Assembly (NCBI GenBank): GCA_964544115.1
Contig: CAZJBP010000004.1
Coordinates: 1-40,493 of the forward strand
Length of the DNA: 40,493 bases
Direction: 5' to 3'
Source of the DNA: CAZJBP01 sp964544115
GTDB lineage: Bacteria > Verrucomicrobiota > Kiritimatiellia > UBA8416 > JADHWI01
The translations under genes were made by a program, and so were the position numbers. The notes under the pieces are model-generated. The model did no database searches. It was given only the letters and a program-made list of their open reading frames with translations, and was not told the origin of the DNA. Positions 24,597 to 32,671 of the stretch are shown here, piece after piece; within the stretch, counting starts at the first letter, position 1; each line of letters starts with the position of its first letter.

Positions 24597-27500
24597 TCAC
24601 GCCTTCGACAGGTCTGCGTGGTACTCCTGCAGGGATCGCACCCCGCCGCGCCCAGCCCGTGCAGCCGCGATGCCGCGCACGGATGCCAGGGCGCCCGCCA
24701 GCGTCGTCACGTACGGCACCTTGTACTTGATCGCCGCCTTGCGGATGTACGAGTCATCCGTGCGGCTACGGCGCCCGGCCGGCGTGTTGATGACGATCTG
24801 AACCTGCCCGTTCGTAATCTCGTCCACCACGTTGGGTCGCCCTTCTCCGAGCTTGTGCACCGGCTCGCACGCGATGCCCTGCTCCTGCAGAAAGGCGTGC
24901 GTGCCCGCCGTGGCCAGGACGCGGAACCCCGCATCGACAAAACCCTTCCCGATCCCGGCCAGCACGCTGTTCTTCTCAATCGCGCTGATCAGCACCGTGC
25001 CCTGGGTCGGCAAGGCGGACTTCGTGCCCTCCTGAGCCTTGAAGAAAGCCATCCCGAAGGAGTCGGCCAAGCCCAGCACTTCGCCCGTGGACCGCATCTC
25101 CGGACCGAGCACAGGGTCGACCTCCGGGAACATGTTGAACGGGAACACCGACTCCTTGACCCCGAAGTGCGGAATCCTGCGAGCCGCCACACCGTCGTCT
25201 GCAATCTTCTCTCCGAGCATCACGCGGGTGGCCATGCGGGCCATCTGGATGTTGCACACCTTGGACACCAGCGGCACCGTACGGGACGCCCGCGGGTTGG
25301 CTTCCAGCACGTAGACCCGGTCGTCCTCAATTGCATACTGCATATTCATCAGACCCACGACCTTGAGTTCGCGGGCGATGCGCGCCGTATAGTCCTTGAT
25401 CGTCGCGAGGTGCTTCGGTGCGATGGTGATCGGGGGAATCACGCAGGCTGAGTCGCCCGAATGCACTCCCGCCAGCTCGATGTGCTCCATGACCGCCGGC
25501 ACCACGACCGTCTCCCCGTCAGATAGCGCGTCGGCCTCGCACTCCAGCGCATCGCGCAGAAAGCGGTCGATCAGGATCGGCTGCTCGGGGTTCACGCCTA
25601 CCGCCCGCTCGACATACTCGCGGAGCATGGCCTCGTCGTGCACGACTTCCATCCCACGGCCGCCTAGCACATACGAGGGCCGGACCATCAGCGGGTACCC
25701 GATCCCCGCCGCCACGCGCACGGCCTCCTCAACGCTGGCCGCCATACCGGCCTCGGGCATGGGGATGCCCATGCGATCCATCATCTTGCGAAACAGGTCG
25801 CGATCCTCCGCCGCGGCGATGGTCGCAACGGTGGTGCCCAGGATGCGCACGCCTGCGGCCTGAAGCTCCGCCGCGATGTTCAGCGGGGTCTGCCCGCCAA
25901 ACTGCACGATCACCCCCTCGGGCTGCTCCTTCTCGTAGATCGACAGCACGTCCTCAACGGTCAACGGTTCGAAGTACAGCTTGTCGGACGTATCGTAGTC
26001 CGTCGAGACCGTCTCCGGGTTGCAGTTGACCATAATCGTCTCGATTCCCATCTCGCGCAGCGCGAAGGCCGCGTGGCAGCAGCAATAGTCGAACTCGATT
26101 CCCTGCCCGATCCGGTTGGGCCCGCCGCCCAGAATCATGACTTTACGCCGGTCGCTGCGCACCGGCGAGGCGTCCGCAGCATTGTAGGTGGAGTAGTAAT
26201 AGACCGCTCCATCCACGCCACTGACCGGGACTGCGTGCCATCCTTGCACGACACCCAGCGCCTTACGCCGCGCACGGATGGAGCTCTCCGGCGTCCCCAG
26301 CAGCTTGGCCAGGTAGCGGTCGGCAAAGCCCTCCTTCTTTGCCTGCACCAGCACAGCATCCGGCAGCGTTCGTCCCCTGTAGGACAGGATGCGCTCCTCG
26401 AGATCTACCAGGTCCTTCATCTGCCGGATGAACCAGGGCTTGATGAACGTCAGGCGGAACAGCTCCTCGACGTCCGCGCCCTTGCGCAGTGCCTCGTACA
26501 TGATGAACTGCCGCTCGCTCGTCGGCTCGCGCAGCAACTCCATCAACTCGGGCAGCGTGCGGCTATTGTAGTCCTTCGCAAATCCGAGCCCGTAGCGTCC
26601 GGACTCAAGCGACCGGATGGCCTTCTGAAGCCCCTCCTTGTAGGTTTTGCCAATGCTCATGACCTCGCCCACCGCGCGCATCTGCGTGCCCAGCTTGTCG
26701 ATGGAGCCGCGGAACTTCTCGAACGCCCAGCGCGCGAACTTGATCACGACGTAGTCGCCGGACGGCGTGTACTTGTCCAGCGTTCCGTCCCGCCAGTACG
26801 GGATGTCCTCGAGATTCAACCCCGCGGCCAGCAGCGTGGACACCCGTGCAATGGGGAACCCCGTAGCCTTGGAGGCGAGGGCCGAAGAGCGGGACGTTCG
26901 CGGGTTGATCTCGATGATCACGATGCGTCCGGTCTTCGGGTCATGCGCAAACTGCACGTTGGTGCCGCCGATGACCTCGATCGCCTCAACCACGTCGTAG
27001 GCCCACTTCTGCAACCGGTCCTGGACCTCCTGGCTGATCGTGAGCATCGGCGCGCTGCAGAACGAGTCGCCCGTGTGCACGCCCATGGCGTCGATGTTTT
27101 CGATGAAGCACACGGTGATAAGCCGGTTCTTCGCGTCGCGAACAACCTCCAGTTCCAGCTCCTCCCACCCCAGGACCGATTCCTCGATCAGCACCTGGCC
27201 GATGAGGCTGGCCGCAATGCCGCGAGCGACGATCACGCGCAGCTCCTCGACATTGAAGACCAGCCCACCACCGGTGCCGCCCATCGTGTAGGCCGGACGC
27301 ACCACAACCGGATATCCTAGCCGGTCGGCAACGGCTTCCGCCTCCGGCACGGTGTACGCCAGCTCGCTGCGGGGCATGTCGATCCCGAGCCGCGTCATGG
27401 CCTCCTTGAACGCCAGCCGGTCCTCGCCCCGTTCAATCGCATCGGCCTGCACACCGATGATCTTCACCCCGAAGCGCTCGAGCACGCCGGTCTTGTTTAG

Positions 27501-27803
27501 TTCCGACGCCAGGTTCAGCCCCGTCTGGCCGCCCAGGTTCGGCAGCAGCGCATCAGGCCGCTCTTTCTCGATGATCTGGGTCAGCCGCTCCACGTTTAGC
27601 GGCTCAATATACGTCGCATCCGCCATGCCTGGATCGGTCATGATCGTGGCAGGATTGGAGTTTACCAGAACGATCCGATACCCGAGGCTGCGCAGCGCCT
27701 TGCACGCCTGCGTGCCCGAGTAATCGAATTCGCACGCCTGCCCGATGACGATCGGGCCCGAACCGATAATCAAGACCTTGTGGATGTCGTCCCGCCTTGG
27801 CAT
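24597..27803 (-). CDS. carB: Carbamoyl-phosphate synthase large subunit
   Basis: CarB makes carbamoyl phosphate from bicarbonate, ATP and ammonia passed from CarA, feeding arginine and pyrimidine synthesis. The 1068-residue protein has two ATP-grasp halves. The first begins KVLIIGSGPIVIGQACEFDYSG; the second has MILGGGPNRIGQGIEFDY, the internal-duplication hallmark. The ATP-grasp signatures ENIDAMGVHTGDS and HIELAGVHSGDS and the C-terminal MGS-like allosteric region (VLATAGTHAFLQEQ) are present. ATG 27803 begins at the conserved MPRRDDIHKVL and has GGGAGGG six nt upstream, so the longer frame back to 27887 is not used. carA is not adjacent. Confidence 0.96.
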   Translation of the reverse strand: MPRRDDIHKVLIIGSGPIVIGQACEFDYSGTQACKALRSLGYRIVLVNSNPATIMTDPGMADATYIEPLNVERLTQIIEKERPDALLPNLGGQTGLNLASELNKTGVLERFGVKIIGVQADAIERGEDRLAFKEAMTRLGIDMPRSELAYTVPEAEAVADRLGYPVVVRPAYTMGGTGGGLVFNVEELRVIVARGIAASLIGQVLIEESVLGWEELELEVVRDAKNRLITVCFIENIDAMGVHTGDSFCSAPMLTISQEVQDRLQKWAYDVVEAIEVIGGTNVQFAHDPKTGRIVIIEINPRTSRSSALASKATGFPIARVSTLLAAGLNLEDIPYWRDGTLDKYTPSGDYVVIKFARWAFEKFRGSIDKLGTQMRAVGEVMSIGKTYKEGLQKAIRSLESGRYGLGFAKDYNSRTLPELMELLREPTSERQFIMYEALRKGADVEELFRLTFIKPWFIRQMKDLVDLEERILSYRGRTLPDAVLVQAKKEGFADRYLAKLLGTPESSIRARRKALGVVQGWHAVPVSGVDGAVYYYSTYNAADASPVRSDRRKVMILGGGPNRIGQGIEFDYCCCHAAFALREMGIETIMVNCNPETVSTDYDTSDKLYFEPLTVEDVLSIYEKEQPEGVIVQFGGQTPLNIAAELQAAGVRILGTTVATIAAAEDRDLFRKMMDRMGIPMPEAGMAASVEEAVRVAAGIGYPLMVRPSYVLGGRGMEVVHDEAMLREYVERAVGVNPEQPILIDRFLRDALECEADALSDGETVVVPAVMEHIELAGVHSGDSACVIPPITIAPKHLATIKDYTARIARELKVVGLMNMQYAIEDDRVYVLEANPRASRTVPLVSKVCNIQMARMATRVMLGEKIADDGVAARRIPHFGVKESVFPFNMFPEVDPVLGPEMRSTGEVLGLADSFGMAFFKAQEGTKSALPTQGTVLISAIEKNSVLAGIGKGFVDAGFRVLATAGTHAFLQEQGIACEPVHKLGEGRPNVVDEITNGQVQIVINTPAGRRSRTDDSYIRKAAIKYKVPYVTTLAGALASVRGIAAARAGRGGVRSLQEYHADLSKA

Positions 27804-28016
27804 GAGCCGCCCTCCCTCGTGCCGCAGGGAGCGGCAGGGCAAGAAGAGACTCGTCGCCAGCCGACAAGACTGCACCCGCACCCGCACCCCCTAAGCAACA
27901 TGGCTGGCAGTGTGGTTGTCGATGCGATTGAAATCAAGCCCTTGTTGCGTGATCGGCCGCTATCCGCTGCACTTGCGGATGGTCTCGTGGTCGCCCGTTA
28001 AGGTAAAGTGCCGCCC

Positions 28017-29705
28017 ATGCGCGGCCAGTGGTCCATCACGTGCGTCCTCCGAGGCATCGCACCTGTGGCGCTGTCGGTTGCCACGGCCACGTGGCTTCCG
28101 GCGTCAGGCGCCAGTGCTGCGCCCCCGCTCGTTCTGAACCGGACCGTCGTGCTGCAGGACCTCGGGCTCACCGCCGTCGTCATGTCGGATGCCGTCGAGC
28201 AGCCCCTGCCTCCGCCCACGGTCTACACCTATGTCCGTACCGAGGGGGGCGTTTCGGAGAAGGTCGACCTTTATGACCCCGTCGAGCTCTGGCGGCGATC
28301 ACAGCACGCGGCCGCGTGGCGGTCGGACTCGGGGACGGCCCTGCAACTCGCCACGGTCTCCTCGCTCCCGCCCGTTGTCCCGGGACTGCCGCACGCCGAA
28401 CTGAAAACTATCGAAACCGCGCTCCGCCGCGCGGAGGAAGCCCCTGTAGCTGCGTCGACCGAGGCGCTCGCCACCTGGGCCTCCGCCTTCTCCGGCGTGG
28501 CCGGCGCCCGCGTGAGCGCGGTGTCGCGCTGCCCGCCCCGTTTCAACGAACTCTGGGAGACCGAGTTTCCCGGCACACCCCGCTTGTGCGGGTTCGTGTT
28601 CCGGTTCAACCTCCGGTCCATCGGCATGACCCACGCTCCTGACCGGCTCTACGCCGTCCTGCTCACCGTGCCCGACGGCGACGGAGCTGCCGCCGGCCGC
28701 TCGCTGCTCCTCAACCGTTTTTTGGCCCAGATCGGGCCGACAACCGGCCGGACGGTGCCAAGACCCGATCAGGGCGGCGCAACCGGTGAGCGTACGAACG
28801 CCACCGGCAGCGCAGGCTCCAACCTGGAGGAGAGTCGCCGCAAGGCCGCTGAAAGCATCCGAAATATGCGCGGCTGGTCTTTCGTCTCAACCGATCATTT
28901 CGTCGTGCTGACGAACTTGGATGCGCGGCGGCGCGGCCTGGTGCGCGAGCTCCAGGCGCGTCTGGAGTCCATCCGCACCGCATTCGAGCGCCTGCTGCCG
29001 CCGGTTCGCCCGATCGAGGACGTCAGCATTGTTCGCGTTTTCGCCACTTCGGCGGAGTACGAGGCCTATGTCCCGCCCGAGCAACGGTGGACCGGGGGGA
29101 TCTGGGTTCCGGCCAGGCAGGAACTGGTCATCCGGCCGGCCGATGACGACAACCGCGCCGAGCAGCGGGAGCGGATTCTGGCCACGGCCTCGCACGAGGC
29201 CTTTCACCAGTACCTCCACTATGCGTTCGACCGGGTGCCCACGCCGGCCTGGTTCAACGAGGGGCATGCCGAGTTCTTTGAGCCCACCTCCATCGACCGC
29301 ACGGGGCGGATCGAGATTCCCGAGAAGCCGCGGCTCGTGGATATCCTGCAGCGGCTGTGCGGACGCAATGGGGAGAACCTGAACCTGGGCGCCTTCACCG
29401 CTCTTTCCTACGACCAGTTCTACGCCGCCGACGCGAAACAGAGGGAGGCGAACTATGCTCTCGCCTGGGGGCTTGTCTACTATCTTCGGAAGGCCGCTCC
29501 CGAGGCCCGGTCAACCGGCCATGCCGAGATCATCCCCTCTGCCATCGCCGCACTCCGAACTGGGAAGGATCCGAACGCCGCCACGGCAGCCGCATTCGAT
29601 CGGGTGGAGTTCGCCCGGCTTCAGGCCGACTTCGCCGACTTCTGGTCCTCCACCCGCCGCCGCCGCGACGCGCAGCGATTCGACATCTTCGCGGCGACGC
29701 CGTAG
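28017..29705 (+). CDS. Secreted DUF1570-like zinc peptidase
   Basis: A 562-residue exported protein with an N-terminal signal (about 8-30, ending near GASAAPP). The C-terminal third contains a gluzincin-type metal site: H393-E394-x-x-H397 (HEAFHQYLH), with a third ligand E415 in NEGHAEFFE, 18 residues later. This spacing and surrounding sequence match DUF1570 proteins, which are common in Planctomycetes and their relatives. The N-terminal half has no domain that I recognise. The likely role is peptidase, but no substrate can be inferred. ATG 28017 is preferred for its signal peptide; a GTG at 28008 is equally placed to the weak ribosome site. Divergent from carB. Confidence 0.75.
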   Translation: MRGQWSITCVLRGIAPVALSVATATWLPASGASAAPPLVLNRTVVLQDLGLTAVVMSDAVEQPLPPPTVYTYVRTEGGVSEKVDLYDPVELWRRSQHAAAWRSDSGTALQLATVSSLPPVVPGLPHAELKTIETALRRAEEAPVAASTEALATWASAFSGVAGARVSAVSRCPPRFNELWETEFPGTPRLCGFVFRFNLRSIGMTHAPDRLYAVLLTVPDGDGAAAGRSLLLNRFLAQIGPTTGRTVPRPDQGGATGERTNATGSAGSNLEESRRKAAESIRNMRGWSFVSTDHFVVLTNLDARRRGLVRELQARLESIRTAFERLLPPVRPIEDVSIVRVFATSAEYEAYVPPEQRWTGGIWVPARQELVIRPADDDNRAEQRERILATASHEAFHQYLHYAFDRVPTPAWFNEGHAEFFEPTSIDRTGRIEIPEKPRLVDILQRLCGRNGENLNLGAFTALSYDQFYAADAKQREANYALAWGLVYYLRKAAPEARSTGHAEIIPSAIAALRTGKDPNAATAAAFDRVEFARLQADFADFWSSTRRRRDAQRFDIFAATP

Positions 29706-29723
29706 CTTCCCGCGCGGAAGCTA
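29703..29723. terminator. Perfect palindromic stem-loop at a gene end
   Basis: TAGCTTCC (29703-29710) and GGAAGCTA (29716-29723) form a perfect 8-bp stem with a 5-nt CGCGC loop. The left arm includes the TAG stop codon of the DUF1570-like gene. It lies in the 56 nt between two convergent genes, so it may end both transcripts, though no T-run follows. Confidence 0.4.
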
Positions 29724-29761
29724 TGGCCCTCACGGCGCCAGGCCCGCCGCCAACTTCGCGG

Positions 29762-31069
29762 TCAGAAGGTCCAGACGACGCGGTAGAACTTCTTTAGCCC
29801 GGCATTTGTGTCTGTCACCGAGAGGATCCCGTTCGATCCGGCAATGGGGCCCAGCCCGGGCAGATTGGACCAACTCATCGGCGCCAGCGAGGTTGTAACC
29901 TCCACCTGATAGGAACCCACGTTGGTCGCAGCCCACTGAACCACAAATTCATCTCCGCTCCCCTGGACGCCCGTTATGGCTGGCAGCGCTGCCGTGGTGG
30001 TCGTGGTGGTGGTCGTAGTAACTGTCGTCGTCATCTCTATATGTTCAAAGAAACTCGTCCGAGCCCAACCGTCCGAATCGACGGTATCCGGCCCCACCAC
30101 GGAAGCATAGAGGCCGTACTGCTCTGAGTAGCGGACGGCGAACTGTGTCAGGAGATTCGTTCCCCCAATGCTGACATACTTGACGATGCCGTCATTCGCC
30201 ACCTGCAGGGGAGTCTTGCCGTTCAGTTCCGGGTACGGCGTGCTCCAGTCCTGATACTGCCGGTTGATGATCGTGGACCCGGCGGGGTAACTCGTGCCGG
30301 GCAACGGGGAGTCGGGAGCGATCGGGTCGATGGCCCGGTTGAACAAATGGTAGTAGAGTTTCTTGACCTGCCAGGCGGGCAGACCCTCGATATCAACGTC
30401 TGGATCTGCCGCCAGGTAGTAAGCGTCCCACACGCCCCAGGCCGTCGTTCTGTGGTTGCTGTGCCCATACTCCCCACTCAAGTCGTGCGTAACGATCACC
30501 TCCGGCTTGCAGATGCGGATCTGCCTGGCAAGGTAGGTCGCCACGTTCCAGCGACCCGGGTCGAACTCCGCCGGGTTTGCCTCGCCCGCCGGATTGTTGG
30601 TTGGAAACGGGCTCGCGGCCGTCTGAACGGTACCGTCGGGCCGGTAATAAGCAGGGCCGGGATCGGGCTCGTACCAAAGCGACCAGTTGCGCTGCAACCG
30701 GGTATACGGCGAATGGCTGCCCATTCCCCAGTCCTTGAAACGGGCAAAGATCGGCTCATTGCGGAGACCGTATGCCCAGTCGCACTCGCGCGATTCCTCC
30801 TCGCGAGTGACGGTGGGAACCGAGGAGTCGCCGCTGGTCATCGCAATATGGACTGTGGGCAGTCCCAGAACCCCTGCGTAATAGGGCATGGTGCCGCCAA
30901 AGTAGATGCCTTCATCGTCCAAGTGCGCACCGACGACCATCAGCGACACCTTGGCTGGCAGCGGCTGCCAGTCGTGATCAGCCGAAGCCCAAGGCTGCAA
31001 GCCACAGACAAACACCGCCAAGAGCACGGCGTGCCGCGCGACCGAGGTCCGAATTTTCCAGCAAGCCAT
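29762..31069 (-). CDS. Secreted PIG-L/LmbE-family deacetylase
   Basis: A 435-residue exported protein with a signal peptide (about 1-31, ending at ASADH). The catalytic domain is of the PIG-L type, which removes N-acetyl groups from amino-sugar substrates. It has AHLDDEG (H49, D51, D52; usual consensus AHPDDE, so proline is replaced by leucine) and GHSNH (H203, H206). A run of threonines with one valine (about 346-358, coded at 29993-30031) links it to a C-terminal FN3-like repeat ending in TDTNAGLKKFYRV, of a kind I associate with Verrucomicrobia-type secreted enzymes. The ATG at 31069 has AGGA about 10 nt upstream, and a longer frame to 31114 is not needed. Probable partner of the neighbouring secreted proteins. 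Confidence 0.85.
   Translation of the reverse strand: MACWKIRTSVARHAVLLAVFVCGLQPWASADHDWQPLPAKVSLMVVGAHLDDEGIYFGGTMPYYAGVLGLPTVHIAMTSGDSSVPTVTREEESRECDWAYGLRNEPIFARFKDWGMGSHSPYTRLQRNWSLWYEPDPGPAYYRPDGTVQTAASPFPTNNPAGEANPAEFDPGRWNVATYLARQIRICKPEVIVTHDLSGEYGHSNHRTTAWGVWDAYYLAADPDVDIEGLPAWQVKKLYYHLFNRAIDPIAPDSPLPGTSYPAGSTIINRQYQDWSTPYPELNGKTPLQVANDGIVKYVSIGGTNLLTQFAVRYSEQYGLYASVVGPDTVDSDGWARTSFFEHIEMTTTVTTTTTTTTTAALPAITGVQGSGDEFVVQWAATNVGSYQVEVTTSLAPMSWSNLPGLGPIAGSNGILSVTDTNAGLKKFYRVVWTF
29993..30031 (-). repeat. Threonine-coding trinucleotide tract
   Basis: Thirteen consecutive codons (12 ACN threonine codons and one GTT valine) make a near-repetitive ACN run between the deacetylase domain and the C-terminal module. 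The third bases vary, so protein composition rather than pure DNA slippage may explain it. The tract probably forms a flexible, possibly glycosylated, linker. Confidence 0.7.
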
Positions 31070-31199
31070 AGACGTATCCTGGGCGGTGATCAGCCAGAGA
31101 GCCTTGACAGACACCGTTGGAGCGGAGAGCCGACTTCAACATCATTCACGATACCGGCTCTTCCACACTGGTCCTCTGGCTCGCGCGATCCGTGCTGAA

Positions 31200-32501
31200 T
31201 CACCTCACCACGATCACCGTTTGCGGAGGCCGAGCGTTGGCCATCACCTTGATCTCCGAGAGACCGACAAATTCGGGATTGGCCCCAAACCGGAGGTGCA
31301 GATTCCGGCCCGCCATCCCGCTGATCGGGACCTCCGTGACCGTCTCCACGTCCGGGAACGAATGGGATGTCGTATGCAGGGAGTCGTCGGTGATCGTCAC
31401 GGAGGTCGGAGCGTGCACACCCGCCACCCCGCCGCCGTAGTGCCAGATCCTCAGGTATTCGTATTTGTAGGGTGCTTTGGGCAGCGTGATCGTGATCGCC
31501 GGCCAGGCATCAAACGCGGCGGCGCTGCCCAAGTAGTCATTCCCGTAGTAGAGCACAAGCCCACCCCCGCTCCACAGGCCGCCGGCCTTGCCGTCGCTGA
31601 GCAGGTGCGGCGTCGAACGGGTTTCGCCGTGGCCTCCTTCGTAGTTCTCCGGCCTGGCGCTCTCATCGTCGTACGTGTAGGTGTACGGGAACGGGCCCGT
31701 CTGGAACGTCCACACGGCGCCCGTGGCCGACCCGTAGGCATTCGTCGCCACTACCTGCCAGCTGTAGTTCGTCTGGACCGGGAGAATCCCTGAAGGCGTC
31801 CAGCTGTTCGCGGTCACGCTGGCCGAGCCCGTGAGCGGCCTGGGCGCGGGCGGACACCACAGGTAGACCTCGTAACCGTCGGCGCCCACGCTGCTGTTCC
31901 ACCCCAGGCTGGCGGTGAGCGGTACGCTCACGTTGCCGTCGGACGGGATCGGCATCACCGGCACGGCCGGGGGAAGAGCCTCCGGGGTGAACACGCGGAC
32001 CTCAACAAGTCCGAGCCACTCCCTCGTGCATGTGAAGTTCAGATGGAGGACCGTCCCCTGCATGACGGCAAGCCCGACATCTTGACTGAACGTACCGTTG
32101 GCGCCGGGCGGCACGAACGGCGTTGTCGCCGAGTGCCCGAGGTCATCGCTCACGGTCACCGAGGCAGGCTCGCCGACGCCGGCCTCTATGGCTCGCGCAT
32201 ACCACACGGTCAGCTTGCCCAGCCCGGCATGGGGTGCGAGTGTCAGCGTCACGTAAGGTATCTTGGCCACCGGAAACACCGGCCAGGTTCCGTACAGCTG
32301 GGTTGTCGCGTCCCAACCCGAGCCGATCAGGCCGTCATTGAGCATATGCGGGGCAGCCAGTTCCTCCGGGACGTTGGGGGGGACGCTGTCGGGCTCGTAG
32401 ACGTATGTGTACGTGATCGTATCGGCGGCAAGCGCGTTCGTGGTCATCAACGCCACCACCCACAGAGCTGCCATCGATGCAACCAGATGCGTCCCATTCA
32501 C
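31200..32501 (-). CDS. Secreted protein with two discoidin-like repeats flanking an FN3-like domain
   Basis: A 433-residue exported protein (signal about 1-26, ending ALAADT). Two related halves are visible. The first (about 29-172) begins YTYVYEPDS and contains PHMLNDG, PASVTVSDD and WLGLVEVRV. The second (about 270-433) begins YTYTYDDES and contains PHLLSDG, PTSVTITDD and FVGLSEIKV. Both resemble coagulation factor 5/8 type C (discoidin) modules with the conserved DG strand. Between them lies an FN3-like segment ending in GAVWTFQTG. No catalytic motif is seen, so a binding role, perhaps to carbohydrate, is inferred. A ribosome site (GGAGGGTGAG) precedes the ATG. It lies beside the PIG-L gene and divergent from the three-domain gene. 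Confidence 0.7.
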   Translation of the reverse strand: MNGTHLVASMAALWVVALMTTNALAADTITYTYVYEPDSVPPNVPEELAAPHMLNDGLIGSGWDATTQLYGTWPVFPVAKIPYVTLTLAPHAGLGKLTVWYARAIEAGVGEPASVTVSDDLGHSATTPFVPPGANGTFSQDVGLAVMQGTVLHLNFTCTREWLGLVEVRVFTPEALPPAVPVMPIPSDGNVSVPLTASLGWNSSVGADGYEVYLWCPPAPRPLTGSASVTANSWTPSGILPVQTNYSWQVVATNAYGSATGAVWTFQTGPFPYTYTYDDESARPENYEGGHGETRSTPHLLSDGKAGGLWSGGGLVLYYGNDYLGSAAAFDAWPAITITLPKAPYKYEYLRIWHYGGGVAGVHAPTSVTITDDSLHTTSHSFPDVETVTEVPISGMAGRNLHLRFGANPEFVGLSEIKVMANARPPQTVIVVR

Positions 32502-32528
32502 GGCTCACCCTCCACATCGACAACAATC

Positions 32529-32548
32529 GGGCAGCCTCAGCGCTGCCC
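32529..32548. other. Stem-loop in the 5' leader of the discoidin-like gene
   Basis: GGGCAGC (32529-32535) and GCTGCCC (32542-32548) form a perfect 7-bp stem around 6 nt, 28 nt upstream of the minus-strand ATG at 32501. It lies in the divergent intergenic region (32502-32671). Function unknown; it may be a leader structure. Confidence 0.35.
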
Positions 32549-32671
32549 GCGCCAGCACACCCACACCGTCATCTTAGGGTATCGCAACATGAGTGCGGCT
32601 TCAATGATTCCTTGTCGTGAAGTCCGAGTGGGGCTAGCTTGCCCACCGTTGGTTTGTGGGGGGCTGTCGCC

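Noticed and set aside
26073..27320. Plus-strand open frame of 415 codons inside carB
   Set aside because: It is antisense to a complete carbamoyl-phosphate synthase and has no recognisable motif.
27804..28016. Promoter or riboswitch in the 213-nt region between carB and the DUF1570-like gene
   Set aside because: Apart from the carB ribosome site and a short run of CACCCG repeats, no convincing promoter pair or riboswitch was seen.
30347..31198. Plus-strand open frame of 283 codons over the PIG-L gene
   Set aside because: It is antisense to the PIG-L reading frame, which has catalytic motifs and a signal peptide.
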